Part shown: in pieces, positions 19,703 through 29,151 of the stretch
Numbering within the stretch: the first letter of the stretch is position 1
Layout: every line of letters starts with the position of its first letter
Assembly: GCA_000720845.1 (NCBI GenBank)
Contig: JODU01000016.1
Location: 119,065 to 183,064, forward strand
DNA from: Kitasatospora aureofaciens
GTDB lineage: Bacteria; Actinomycetota; Actinomycetes; Streptomycetales; Streptomycetaceae
Direction: 5' to 3'
Length of the DNA stretch: 64,000 bases
Position numbers and translations under genes: made by a program
The notes under the pieces: model-generated
What the model was told of the DNA's origin: nothing
What the model saw: the letters and a program-made list of their open reading frames with translations, nothing else
The model's database searches: none

Positions 19703-21898
19703 GTGAAACAGGTTGTGCAGAACTACAAGAGCGGCGAGCTGGCGCTGCTCGACGTGCCGGTGCCGGGCTGCAAGCCGGGCGGTGTGCTGGTGCGGACCGC
19801 CTACTCGCTGATCTCCACCGGCACCGAGCTGATGAAGGTGTCCGAGGCCGGCATGTCGATGCTCGGCAAGGCCCGTTCCCGGCCGGACCAGGTGGCCAAG
19901 GTCGTGCAGAGCGTCGCCACCAACGGGGTGCCCGCCACCTACCGCAAGGTGATGGGCAAGCTGGACTCCTACACGCCGCTCGGCTACTCGCTGTGCGGGG
20001 TGGTCGAGCAGGTCGGCGCCGGGATCGACGACGTGAAGGCCGGCGACCTCGTCGCCTGCGCCGGCAACGAGCACGCCCTGCACGCCGAGCTGAACTGGGT
20101 CCCGAAGAACCTCTACGCCCCGGTGCCGGACGGACTCGCACCCCGGCACGCGGCCTTCGGCACCGTCGGGTCGATCGCCCTGCAGGGGGTCCGCCAGGGC
20201 GAGTCGCGGCTCGGCGAGACGGCCCTGGTCATCGGCCTCGGGCTGATCGGGCAGCTGGTGGCGCAGTTGCTCACCGCCTCGGGCGTCCGGGTCGTCGGCG
20301 TCGACCCCGACCCGGCGCGCTGCGAGCTGGCCGAGCGGCTGGGCGCGGCGGCCTGCGGCGACCCCGCGTCCCCGGCCGTGGAGAGTGCCGTGGCCGAACT
20401 CACCGACGGCCACGGGGTGGACCAGGTGTATCTGGCCGCCGGAGGTGGCAGCAACCAGCCCGTCGAGCTGGCCGCCCGGCTGTGCCGTGACCGGGGCCGG
20501 GTCGTCGACATCGGCAAGTGCCGCCTGGACCTGCCGTGGAACGCGTACTACGAGAAGGAGCTCGACGTCCGGTTCTCCCGCTCCTACGGTCCCGGGCGCT
20601 ACGACCCGGAGTACGAGATCGAGGGGCGGGACTACCCGATCGGCTACGTGCGCTGGACCGAGCGGCGCAACCTGGCGTGCTTCCTCGATCTCGCCGCCAG
20701 GGGCCGCGTCGACGTGGAGCCGCTGATCACCCGTACCGCCGCCTTCGACGACGCCGTGGAGACGTATCAGCACCTCAAGGACGGCGATCTGAAGGCCGTG
20801 GCCGTGCTGTTCCGGTACCCCGAACAGGACGCGGAGGAAGGGCCGTCGGACGGTGCGCCGGTGATGACCGTGCCCGCGGTGCGCGGCGGCGGCAGGTCCT
20901 CCGCCCCGGCGCGGGCGGCGAAGACGCCGGTGCGCCTCGCCTTCGTCGGCGCGGGGAACTACGCGACGTCGATGCTGTTGCCGCACCTGGCACAGCGCGA
21001 CGGTGTCGAGCTGTCGACGGTCGTCACCACGACCGCGCTGTCCGCGGCGAACGCGCAGCGGAAGTTCGGCTTCCGGGAGGCGACCACCGATCTGGACGCC
21101 GTGCTCGGCGACGCGTCCGTCGACGCGGTGTTCGTGGTCACCCGGCACAGCTCGCACGCCGAACTGACCCGCAGGGCGCTGCTGGCCGGCAAGGCCGTGT
21201 TCGTGGAGAAGCCCTTGGCGCTCACCGAGGAGGAGCTGACCGGTGTGCTCGCCGCGGTGGAGGAGTCCGGCAACGACCGGTTGCAGGTGGGCTTCAACCG
21301 CCGGTTCGCGCCGCTGCTCCAGGAGGCCAGGAAGCGGTTCGGCGCCCGCACCGGTCCGGCGAGCCTGCGCTACCTGGTCAACGCGGGGCGGCTCGACCAC
21401 GGCAGCTGGTACCTCCAGCAGGGCACCGAGGGCTCGCGGTTCGCCGGTGAGGGCGGGCACTTCGTGGACACGGCGAGCTGGCTGCTGGGCGCCGACCCGG
21501 TCTCGGTGTACGCCCTCGCCCCGTCCGGAAACGAGGACCTCCAGGTGGTGCTGGGCTACCCGGACGGTTCCACCGCCACCATCAGCTATGTCACCACCGG
21601 CGCGGCGGGCTTCCCGAAGGAGACGCTGGACCTGGTCGCGGACGGCAAGGTGCTGCAGCTCGACGACTTCGTCCGCAGCTCCGTCTACGACGGCCGCAAG
21701 CGGTGGGTCAGTTCCCGGCTGCCCAAGGCCCGGGACAAGGGCCAGCCGGCCGAACTGGCCGCGTTCGTCCGGGCGGTGCGGACCGGCGGGCCGATGCCGG
21801 TGCCGCTGCCCTCGCTGGTCGCGACGACGGCGGCCACCCTGGCCGTGCGGGCCGCCTTGACCGGCGGCGCTCCGGTGACCCTGGCGGAGGCGCGATGA
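19703..21898 (+). CDS. bi-domain oxidoreductase (zinc-type ADH plus Gfo/Idh/MocA)
   Basis: A 731-residue fusion. Residues 1 to about 370 are a medium-chain dehydrogenase-like domain (SLISTGTELMKVSEAG, GYSLCGVVEQVG, nucleotide site VIGLGLIGQLVAQLL near 172). From about 409 a Gfo/Idh/MocA oxidoreductase begins (LAFVGAGNYATSML) with VFVEKPLALTEEEL and FNRRFAPLLQEA. This architecture recurs in surface-polysaccharide loci beside heparinase-like genes, where it is thought to make an unusual sugar acid or keto-sugar. GTG at 19703 has AGAGGA upstream. Confidence 0.9.
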   Translation: MKQVVQNYKSGELALLDVPVPGCKPGGVLVRTAYSLISTGTELMKVSEAGMSMLGKARSRPDQVAKVVQSVATNGVPATYRKVMGKLDSYTPLGYSLCGVVEQVGAGIDDVKAGDLVACAGNEHALHAELNWVPKNLYAPVPDGLAPRHAAFGTVGSIALQGVRQGESRLGETALVIGLGLIGQLVAQLLTASGVRVVGVDPDPARCELAERLGAAACGDPASPAVESAVAELTDGHGVDQVYLAAGGGSNQPVELAARLCRDRGRVVDIGKCRLDLPWNAYYEKELDVRFSRSYGPGRYDPEYEIEGRDYPIGYVRWTERRNLACFLDLAARGRVDVEPLITRTAAFDDAVETYQHLKDGDLKAVAVLFRYPEQDAEEGPSDGAPVMTVPAVRGGGRSSAPARAAKTPVRLAFVGAGNYATSMLLPHLAQRDGVELSTVVTTTALSAANAQRKFGFREATTDLDAVLGDASVDAVFVVTRHSSHAELTRRALLAGKAVFVEKPLALTEEELTGVLAAVEESGNDRLQVGFNRRFAPLLQEARKRFGARTGPASLRYLVNAGRLDHGSWYLQQGTEGSRFAGEGGHFVDTASWLLGADPVSVYALAPSGNEDLQVVLGYPDGSTATISYVTTGAAGFPKETLDLVADGKVLQLDDFVRSSVYDGRKRWVSSRLPKARDKGQPAELAAFVRAVRTGGPMPVPLPSLVATTAATLAVRAALTGGAPVTLAEAR

Positions 21899-23862
21899 CG
21901 GCGGCACCGGGGAGTGCGGGCTGGTACCTGCGGCGGCTGTCCCGGATGGGGCCGCGCGAGGTGGGCGGCCGGGTGGGCGACACCGTGCGCAGGCGGCGGT
22001 GGCGGTCGGTGCGGCCGGACGCCCCGAGTGTGACCGGGGCCCGGTTCACCGCGGTCCTGCCCGCCGGGACGATCGCCGCGGTGCCGCCGGACGCCGCTAA
22101 GCGCCTGGTCGCCGAGGCCGACCGCCTGATGGCCGGGCACGCCGAGTACTTCGGCGTGGTCCGCGACGACCTGGCCGACCCCGACTGGACGTACGACCCG
22201 AAGACCGGGCGCCGGGCGCCGTGGGGTTACGCCTTCGACGTGCCGTACCGCGATGAGGACGCGGTCGGGGACATCAAGCAGATCTGGGAGCCGTCCCGGC
22301 ACCAGTACCTCACGGTGCTCGCGGCCGCCTACGCGGTGACCGGCGACGAGCGGTACGCCGAGCGGGTGGCCGGGCACCTGCGGTCCTGGTGGGCGGCCAA
22401 CGCGCCGCTGCGCGGAGTGCACTGGGTCAGCGGCATCGAGCTGGGGATCCGGCTGCTGTCGTGGGTGTGGATCCGCCGGCTGCTCGACGGCTGGCCGGGC
22501 GCGGCCGCCCTGTTCGAGGACAACCCGGCGGCCCTGGAGCAGATCTGGCACCACCAGCGCTGGCTCGCCGCCTTCCCCAGCCGGGGGTCGTCGGCGAACA
22601 ACCATGTCGTGGCGGAGGCCGCCGGGCAGTTGGCCGCGTCCTGCGCCTTCGGCTGGTTCCCCGACTCGGCCAGGTGGCGGGACAAGGCGCTGCGGTCGCT
22701 GGAGCGGCACCTGCGCGCCAACACGTTCCTCTCCGGCCTCAACCGGGAGCTGGCCACCGAGTACCACGGGCTGGTGCTGGAACTGGGCCTGGCCGCGGTG
22801 GCGGAGGCGGACGCCGCCGGTGTGCCGGTTCCCGCGACGGTCCGGCTGGTGCTGCTGCGGATGACCGACGCGCTGGCCGCCGTCGTGGACGGCCGGCTGC
22901 GCCCGCCGCGCCAGGGGGACGCCGACGACGGCCACGGCCTGGTGGTGGACGGCGCGGGCACCGACCGCTGGGCCTCGCTGCTGGCCACCGGGGACGCCGT
23001 GTTCGGCTCCCTGCCCTGGTGGCCGACGGTGACCGGCACCGACGTGCGCACACCGCTGCTGGCCGCGCTGATCCGGCCGTACGGCAAGGAGGGAGCCGGC
23101 CCGGCGGCGACCCGTCCGGCGCGCAGGCCGGCCCACTTCGCGGACGCGGGGCTCACGGTCCTGCGCGGCCCGGCGGGGATCTGGTGCCGCTGCGACGGCG
23201 GTCCGCACGGCTTCCTGTCCATCGCCGCGCACGCCCACGCGGACGCGCTCTCGCTGGAGGTGCGGCACGACGGGGTCGACGTGCTGGCCGACCCGGGCAC
23301 GTACTGCTACCACGGGCAGCCCGCCTGGCGGCGGTACTTCCGGTCGACCCTCGGCCACAACACCCTGGAGCTGGACGGCACCGACCAGTCCCTCTCCGGC
23401 GGCCCGTTCCTGTGGACCCGGCACGCCCGCACCCGGGTGCTGGCCGTGGACACCTCCGACGAGGGTGTGTCCCGCTGGTGCGCCGAGCACGACGGGTACG
23501 GGCCGTCCGTGCACCGCCGCCGGGTTGAGCTGACGGCCGCGAGCCGTGAGCTGCGGGTGGTGGACGAGGTGCGCGGCCCGCGCCGGGCCGTGCGCCTCGC
23601 GTTCCACCTCGGCCCGGCGGTCTCGGCCGAGCTGGCCGGGAGCCGCGCCCTGCTCAGCTGGGCCCGGGACGGCGAGGAGCGCTCGGCGGTGCTCGACCTG
23701 CCGGGCGAGCTGTCCTGGCGGGCCCATCGCGGGGAGAGCGACCCGCCGCTCGGCTGGTACTCCCCCGGCTTCGGGCGCAAGGAACCGGCCACCACGCTGG
23801 TCGGGACCGGTTTCACCGACGACGCGCAGGGCTTCACGACCGTACTCGGGTTCCGCGACTAG
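21895..23862 (+). CDS. heparinase II/III-like (alginate lyase family) protein
   Basis: A 655-residue polysaccharide lyase-like protein. An N-terminal alpha/alpha-toroid domain (about 1-390; WEPSRHQYLTVLAAAYAVTGD, SGIELGIRLLSWVW, SSANNHVVAEAAGQL) is followed by a heparinase II/III beta-sandwich (GFLSIAAHAHADALSLEV near 445, DPGTYCYHGQPAWRRYFRST, GHNTLELDGTDQS). Such enzymes cleave or modify uronic-acid polymers by beta-elimination. I see no signal peptide, so it may act on lipid-linked or imported material, or be a non-lytic modification enzyme. ATGA overlap with the oxidoreductase gene. Confidence 0.88.
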   Translation: MTAAPGSAGWYLRRLSRMGPREVGGRVGDTVRRRRWRSVRPDAPSVTGARFTAVLPAGTIAAVPPDAAKRLVAEADRLMAGHAEYFGVVRDDLADPDWTYDPKTGRRAPWGYAFDVPYRDEDAVGDIKQIWEPSRHQYLTVLAAAYAVTGDERYAERVAGHLRSWWAANAPLRGVHWVSGIELGIRLLSWVWIRRLLDGWPGAAALFEDNPAALEQIWHHQRWLAAFPSRGSSANNHVVAEAAGQLAASCAFGWFPDSARWRDKALRSLERHLRANTFLSGLNRELATEYHGLVLELGLAAVAEADAAGVPVPATVRLVLLRMTDALAAVVDGRLRPPRQGDADDGHGLVVDGAGTDRWASLLATGDAVFGSLPWWPTVTGTDVRTPLLAALIRPYGKEGAGPAATRPARRPAHFADAGLTVLRGPAGIWCRCDGGPHGFLSIAAHAHADALSLEVRHDGVDVLADPGTYCYHGQPAWRRYFRSTLGHNTLELDGTDQSLSGGPFLWTRHARTRVLAVDTSDEGVSRWCAEHDGYGPSVHRRRVELTAASRELRVVDEVRGPRRAVRLAFHLGPAVSAELAGSRALLSWARDGEERSAVLDLPGELSWRAHRGESDPPLGWYSPGFGRKEPATTLVGTGFTDDAQGFTTVLGFRD

Positions 23863-23884
23863 GCACAGGAAGGGGGGAGGTCGC

Positions 23885-25426
23885 ATGGCGATCACCTGGC
23901 GGAGCCGGGCGGTGTCGGCCGCGGCGCCACTGGCGCTGGCGCTGCTGGCGGCCGGCTGTGTCGGCACGTCGCAGGCGCCGTCGCCGGGGCCGTCCGCCTC
24001 CGCCTCGCCCTCCCCGTCCGGTGGGCCCCCCGCGGCCCGGGTGTGCGCCGAGCCGGCGGCCGGACCGGCGAAGGCACCGGCCGGCGCGGTGACCGTCGAT
24101 CCGGCTGTCGTCGGCGACCTGGCCGCCAAGACCCGCAACAGCCCCGCGCACACCACCTTCTGGCTGCGGCCGGGCAAGCACCGGCTCGCACCCGACCGGT
24201 ACGCGCAGGTCGTCCCCAAGGAAGGAAACCGGTACCTCGGCGCGCCGGGCGCGGTGCTCGACGGGCGCAAGACCAACCGGTACGCGTTCGGCGGCACCGC
24301 ACCCGACGTCACCATCGGCCATCTCACCGTGCAGGGTTTCGCCGCGCCGCACGACGAGGGCGTGGTCAACCACGACTCGGCCGACGGGTGGGTGATCGAG
24401 CACGCCACGGTCCGGGACAACTCCGGCGCCGGGCTGATGGCCGGTGACCGCCAGCAGGTGCGTGCCAGTTGTCTGCGCGACAACGGCCAGTACGGCCTGA
24501 ACGCGTACAAGGGCGACGGCACCATCAACGACCTGGTGGTCGAGGGCAACGAGATCACGGGCAACAACACCGGCGACTGGGAGCGCAAGCGGCCGGGCTG
24601 CGGCTGCACCGGCGGCGTCAAGTTCTGGGCCGTCGAGGGCGCCGACATCCGTGGCAACTGGGTGCACGACAACCGCGGGACCGGCCTGTGGGCGGACACC
24701 AACAACAACGACTTCCTCATCGAGTCCAACCTCATCGAGTCCAACGACGGTGCCGCGCTGATCTACGAGACCAGCTACAACGCGGTCGTCCGGAAGAACA
24801 CGATCCGCCGGAACAACTGGGTCGAGGGCCGCGCGAACACCGACGGCGGCGACAACTTCCCCTTCGCCACGGTCTACATCTCCGAGTCCGGCGGTGAACC
24901 GCGCGTCGAGGCCCGCACGGACAAGATCGAGATCTACGGGAACGTACTGGAGGACAACTGGTCCGGCATCACCCTGTGGGAGAACGCCGACCGGTTCTGC
25001 AACAGTCCCGCCAACACATCGTCGGGCGACTGCACGCTGCTGGTGAAGGACATCGAGCGCTGCGCCCGCCCGGCGATCGCCGAGGCACCGCTGTACGCCG
25101 ACTGCCGCTGGAAGACCCAGCGGGTGGACGTCCACGACAACCGCTTCCTCCTGGACAAGACCGTCGTGGAGTGCACGTCGAACTGCGACCGCATGGCGCT
25201 GCTGGCCAACTACGGCACCTACCCGGACTGGTCTCCGTACCAGGGCGAGCGGGTGGCCGAGGCCATCACCCACCGGCAGCACAACCGCTGGCACGACAAC
25301 GTCTACGTCGGACCGTGGAAGTTCGTCGCCCAGGACCCGAGCCGGGTCCTCGACTTCGGACAGTGGCAGGGCGCCCTCTACCGCCAGGACGCGGGCAGCA
25401 CCCTGCGGGCTCGGGACGGTGGTTGA
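23885..25426 (+). CDS. secreted right-handed beta-helix lipoprotein
   Basis: A 513-residue lipoprotein: a signal peptide with lipobox LLAAGC (Cys25), a Ser/Pro/Ala-rich linker to about residue 50, then a beta-helix with repeated turns such as VIEHATVRDNSGAGLMA, LVVEGNEITGNNTGDW, IRGNWVHDNRGTGLW, LIESNLIESNDGAAL, KIEIYGNVLEDNWSG. The fold is shared by pectate lyases and mannuronan C5-epimerases; a uronate-editing or lyase function outside the cell is inferred from context. Four or more Cys residues in the C-terminal half suggest disulfides. ATG at 23885 follows GGGGGGAGG. Confidence 0.85.
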   Translation: MAITWRSRAVSAAAPLALALLAAGCVGTSQAPSPGPSASASPSPSGGPPAARVCAEPAAGPAKAPAGAVTVDPAVVGDLAAKTRNSPAHTTFWLRPGKHRLAPDRYAQVVPKEGNRYLGAPGAVLDGRKTNRYAFGGTAPDVTIGHLTVQGFAAPHDEGVVNHDSADGWVIEHATVRDNSGAGLMAGDRQQVRASCLRDNGQYGLNAYKGDGTINDLVVEGNEITGNNTGDWERKRPGCGCTGGVKFWAVEGADIRGNWVHDNRGTGLWADTNNNDFLIESNLIESNDGAALIYETSYNAVVRKNTIRRNNWVEGRANTDGGDNFPFATVYISESGGEPRVEARTDKIEIYGNVLEDNWSGITLWENADRFCNSPANTSSGDCTLLVKDIERCARPAIAEAPLYADCRWKTQRVDVHDNRFLLDKTVVECTSNCDRMALLANYGTYPDWSPYQGERVAEAITHRQHNRWHDNVYVGPWKFVAQDPSRVLDFGQWQGALYRQDAGSTLRARDGG

Positions 25427-25427
25427 G

Positions 25428-26660
25428 ATGGACGCGGAGCGCACGCCGAAGCTGGTCGGGACGGTCTGGGGGCTGCTGGTCCTCAACACGCTGGGCTCCA
25501 CGGGGGCGGAGACGGTCGTCCCGCTGCCCCGTTCGCTGATCCAGATGGTCACCATGGGCGCGCTGGTCCTCGCGTTCTCGCTGGCGCTCGCGCTCAATCA
25601 CCGGCTGAGCGTGCGCGCCAGTGCCTTCCTGTTCCTGCTCACCCTGCTGCTGGTGCCGAGCGTGATATCCAGCGCGGACCTGCAGTCCGGGCTCGGCGCC
25701 CTGTTCCGCTGCGCCCGGCTGGCCCTCTTCGTCGGCACCCTGTGGCTGCTCAGCCGCTGGTGGGACGGCGGCACGACGTTCGTCCGGCACCACATCCGGA
25801 TGTACTTCGTCGTCCTGTGCTCGGTGGCCGCCGGTGCGCTCGTCTCGCCGGGCGCGGCCATGCCGGACCTCTACGGCGGGCGGCTGGTCGGCGCACTGTG
25901 GCCGCTCACCCCGCCGCAGATCGGACAGTACGCCGCGGTGATCATCGGGCTCGCCGTGCTGCTCGTCCTGGGCCGCCGGACCGACCGGCGCAGCGCGGCG
26001 CTGGTCATCCTGCCCTCACTCGTGCTGCTCGTGCTCACCCATACCCGTACGGCCACGCTCGGCCTGCTCGTCGGGCTGACGCTCGCGATCGGCTCGCTCA
26101 CCCTGACCAGCGCCGCCGCCCGCCGCTTCTTCTCCTGGGCGGTGCTGTGCGCCGCGGTGGCCGCCGTGGTATTCGCCTCCGCGCTGCAGGCGTGGTTCCT
26201 GCGCGGGCAGAGCGAGGAGAACTTCAGCAATCTCACCGGCCGGGCCAAGGTCTGGGACGCGCTGCTGGCGGCACCCCGGACGACCGGGGAGAAGGTCTTC
26301 GGCATGGGCCTGGGCGACAAGTCGTTCGACGGGCTGCCGATCGACAACAGCTGGCTGGCCGTCTACCACGAGCAGGGGCTGACCGGCGTCGCCCTGGTGG
26401 CGGCGGTCTTCGTGGTGCTGGGCGGTGTCGCGCTGCTGCGGCCGCCGTCACTGGCCCGGGCCTGCGCGATCTTCCTGATCGGCTACTGCGCCCTCGCCTC
26501 GTACACCGAGGCGGGCCTCGGCGACGCCTCGCCGTACCTGCTGCACCTCGCGGTGGCCGCCTCGCTGCTGGCGGAGCCCGCCCCGGCCGGCCCCCTGCCG
26601 ATGCCCGACCCCCCTCGACGTCGCGTCCCGCGCTGGGCGCGGACCTCGGAGGTGACCTGA
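25428..26660 (+). CDS. O-antigen ligase/polymerase-like (Wzy) membrane protein
   Basis: A 410-residue polytopic protein with about ten hydrophobic segments (LGVLLVLN-type start, MGALVLAFSLALAL, FLFLLTLLLVPSVI, YAAVIIGLAVLLVLG, LVLLVLTHTRTATLGLLVGLTLAIG, FFSWAVLCAAVAAVV and others) and a large loop containing LTGRAKVWDALL, the pattern of O-antigen ligases and Wzy polymerases. It likely polymerises repeat units at the outer membrane face. An alternative GTG start at 25419 would add three residues; either way it overlaps or abuts the beta-helix gene. Confidence 0.85.
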   Translation: MDAERTPKLVGTVWGLLVLNTLGSTGAETVVPLPRSLIQMVTMGALVLAFSLALALNHRLSVRASAFLFLLTLLLVPSVISSADLQSGLGALFRCARLALFVGTLWLLSRWWDGGTTFVRHHIRMYFVVLCSVAAGALVSPGAAMPDLYGGRLVGALWPLTPPQIGQYAAVIIGLAVLLVLGRRTDRRSAALVILPSLVLLVLTHTRTATLGLLVGLTLAIGSLTLTSAAARRFFSWAVLCAAVAAVVFASALQAWFLRGQSEENFSNLTGRAKVWDALLAAPRTTGEKVFGMGLGDKSFDGLPIDNSWLAVYHEQGLTGVALVAAVFVVLGGVALLRPPSLARACAIFLIGYCALASYTEAGLGDASPYLLHLAVAASLLAEPAPAGPLPMPDPPRRRVPRWARTSEVT

Positions 26661-26662
26661 GC

Positions 26663-27904
26663 ATGCACGTCCTCGTGGTGCACAACCGGTACAACTCGGC
26701 CCAGCCGAGCGGCGAGAACAACGTCGTCGACCAGGAGGGGGAGCTGCTGCGCGCGGCCGGCCACCGGGTCGGGGTGTTCGAGCGGCGCAGCGACGACATC
26801 GCCGCCAAGTCCCTGCCCGGCAAGGCCGCGGTGCCGCTGCTCGTGCCGTGGAACCCGGCCGTCCGCAGGGAGCTGGCCGCCCGGCTGCGTGCCGAGCGGC
26901 CGGACGTCGTGCACGTCCACAACGTCTTCCCGCTCCTGTCCCCGGCGGTGCTGGCCGCCTGCGCCGACGCCGGGGTGCCCGCCGTCGCCACGCTGCACAA
27001 CTACACACAGGTCTGCCCGCCCGGCACGCTGCAGCGCGAGGGGCGGCCCTGCACCGAGTGCGTGGGGTCGACGCCGCTGCCCGCCGTCCGGCACGGCTGC
27101 TACCGCGGCTCCCGGCTGGCGACCGTACCGCTCGCGGTCAGCCTGTCGGCCAACCGGCGGCGCTGGTGGTCCGGCGTGGAGCGGTTCTTCTGCATCTCCG
27201 CCGCGCAGCGCGACGTATTGGTGGCGGCCGGCATGCCGCCGCAACGGCTGGCGGTGAAGCACAACTTCGTGCCCGAGCCCGGGACGCGCCGTACGGGGGC
27301 CGGTGAGCACCTGCTGTATCTCGGCAGGCTCGCCGAGGCCAAGGGCGTACGGCTGCTCATGACCGCGTGGGACGAGCTCGCCGCGGCCGGCGGTGTGGGG
27401 GTCCCGCTCGTCATCGCCGGCACGGGACCGCTGGAACGCGAGGTGACCGCCTGGGCGGCCGGCCGGGACGACGTGCGGTACGTCGGCCTGTACGACCCGG
27501 AGCAGTGCAGGCAGGCCCTGGCGCGGTCGGTGGCCGTGGTGGCTCCCTCGACGTGGCTGGAGGCGTTCGGCCTGGTGGTCGTGGAGGCGATGGCGGCGGG
27601 GGTCCCGGCCGTAGCCGCCGGGCACGGCGCCTTCGTCGAGCTCGTCGAGGACCAGGTGACCGGGCTGCTGCACCGGCCGGGCGAGCCCGCCTCGCTCGCG
27701 GCGTGCCTGCGCCGGATCACGGCGGAGCCGGACCGGAACCGGGAGCTGGGCCGGGCGGCCCGGCGCCGTTACGAGCAGGGGTTCAGCCCGGCCGTCGGGC
27801 TGGAGCGCCTGCTGGAGGGGTACCGCACCGCGATCGCGGGGCGGTCGGCACAGGCTCGTGGCGGGGACACCCGCGCGGGCAGGGGGGATGGGGGCAGTAG
27901 ATGA
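26663..27904 (+). CDS. family 4 glycosyltransferase
   Basis: A 413-residue GT4 enzyme. The N-terminus is MHVLVVHNRYNSAQPSGENN, the mid-part VVHVHNVFPLLSPAVL and TLHNYTQVCPPGTL, and the C-terminal donor site VAVVAPSTWLEAFGLVVVEAMAAGVP with the usual E-x7-E motif. GGAGGTGA at 26648-26655 supports the ATG at 26663. It adds one sugar to the lipid-linked repeat; donor unknown. It ends with an ATGA overlap into the methyltransferase gene. Confidence 0.92.
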   Translation: MHVLVVHNRYNSAQPSGENNVVDQEGELLRAAGHRVGVFERRSDDIAAKSLPGKAAVPLLVPWNPAVRRELAARLRAERPDVVHVHNVFPLLSPAVLAACADAGVPAVATLHNYTQVCPPGTLQREGRPCTECVGSTPLPAVRHGCYRGSRLATVPLAVSLSANRRRWWSGVERFFCISAAQRDVLVAAGMPPQRLAVKHNFVPEPGTRRTGAGEHLLYLGRLAEAKGVRLLMTAWDELAAAGGVGVPLVIAGTGPLEREVTAWAAGRDDVRYVGLYDPEQCRQALARSVAVVAPSTWLEAFGLVVVEAMAAGVPAVAAGHGAFVELVEDQVTGLLHRPGEPASLAACLRRITAEPDRNRELGRAARRRYEQGFSPAVGLERLLEGYRTAIAGRSAQARGGDTRAGRGDGGSR

Positions 27905-29151
27905 CACGATGCCGACTCTGCGGTTCGGCGGCGATGGAGAGCGTCGTCGATCTCGGAGCGACTCCGCCGTGCGAGAGCTTCCTCGCCGCGGACCAACTGG
28001 ACCGGCCGGAGCCGGCGTACCCGCTGCACCTGCGGGTCTGCACCGACTGCTGGCTCGCGCAGATACCCGCGCTGATCACACCGGAGGAGACGTTCACGCA
28101 GTACGCGTATTTCTCCTCCTACTCGACCTCCTGGGTGGAGCACGCGCGGACCTTCGTCACGGACGCCGTGGAGCGGCTGGGTCTCGGCCCGGACGCCTTC
28201 GTGGTCGAGGTGGCGAGCAACGACGGGTACCTGCTGCGGCACATGGTGGACCGGGGGATCCGCTGCCTGGGCGTGGAGCCGTCGGTGAACGTCGGGGCGA
28301 CGGCGCGGGAGGCGGGGGTGCCCACGCTCACCGAGTTCCTGAGTCCGGACACCGGCGCGGCCGTCCGTGCCGAGCACGGTCCGGCGGACCTGGTCGTGGC
28401 CAACAACGTGTACGCGCACATCCCCGACGTGGTCGGCTTCACCCAGGGGCTGCGGGCCCTGGTCGCCGACGACGGCTGGGTCTCCATCGAGGTGCAGCAC
28501 CTGCTGACGCTGATCGAGGAGAACCAGTACGACACGATCTACCACGAGCACTTCCAGTACTACACGGTCGCGTCCGCGATCCGGGCGCTGGCGAGCGGCG
28601 GACTCGCCCTCGTGGACGTCGAGCTGCTGCCCACGCACGGCGGTTCCGTCCGGCTGTGGGCCCGCCCGGCCGAAGTGGCCGGTGAGCCGGGCAGGCGGGT
28701 GGCCGAGGTGCTGGACCGGGAGAAGGCGGCCGGGCTGCGGGAGCTGTCCGGGTACACCGAGTTCTCCGCCCGGGTGGCCAAGGTGCGCCGGGACCTGCTG
28801 CGGTTCCTGATCGAGGCGGCCGAGCGCGGTGAGACGGTGGTCGGCTACGGAGCCCCCGGCAAGGGCAACACCCTGCTCAACCATTGCGGCATCCGGCCCG
28901 ACCTGCTCGCGTACACGGTCGACCGCAACCCCTACAAGCACGGCAGGTTCACCCCTGGCACCCGCATCCCGATCCTGCCGCCCGAGCGGATCGCCGCCGA
29001 CCGGCCGGACTATGTCCTCGTCCTGCCGTGGAACCTGCGGGCCGAGCTGGTCGAGCAGCTCTCGTTCGTGCACGAGTGGGGCGGCCGGCTGGTGTTTCCC
29101 ATTCCGGAGCTGAGCATCGTCGAGGCCGCGTCCCGAAAGGTCACAGCATGA
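27901..29151 (+). CDS. NDP-sugar C-methyltransferase (TylC3/NovU type)
   Basis: A 416-residue three-part methyltransferase: an N-terminal zinc-binding region (CRLCGSAAM ... CTDCWLAQ), a SAM domain (FVVEVASNDGYLLRHM, LVVANNVYAHIPDV) with the catalytic loop EVQHLLTLIEENQYDTIYHEH, and a C-terminal Rossmann-like domain with VVGYGAPGKGNTLL. These enzymes C-methylate keto-deoxy nucleotide sugars, as in mycarose or noviose pathways. It opens the second sugar module of the operon and overlaps both neighbours by ATGA. Confidence 0.9.
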   Translation: MTRCRLCGSAAMESVVDLGATPPCESFLAADQLDRPEPAYPLHLRVCTDCWLAQIPALITPEETFTQYAYFSSYSTSWVEHARTFVTDAVERLGLGPDAFVVEVASNDGYLLRHMVDRGIRCLGVEPSVNVGATAREAGVPTLTEFLSPDTGAAVRAEHGPADLVVANNVYAHIPDVVGFTQGLRALVADDGWVSIEVQHLLTLIEENQYDTIYHEHFQYYTVASAIRALASGGLALVDVELLPTHGGSVRLWARPAEVAGEPGRRVAEVLDREKAAGLRELSGYTEFSARVAKVRRDLLRFLIEAAERGETVVGYGAPGKGNTLLNHCGIRPDLLAYTVDRNPYKHGRFTPGTRIPILPPERIAADRPDYVLVLPWNLRAELVEQLSFVHEWGGRLVFPIPELSIVEAASRKVTA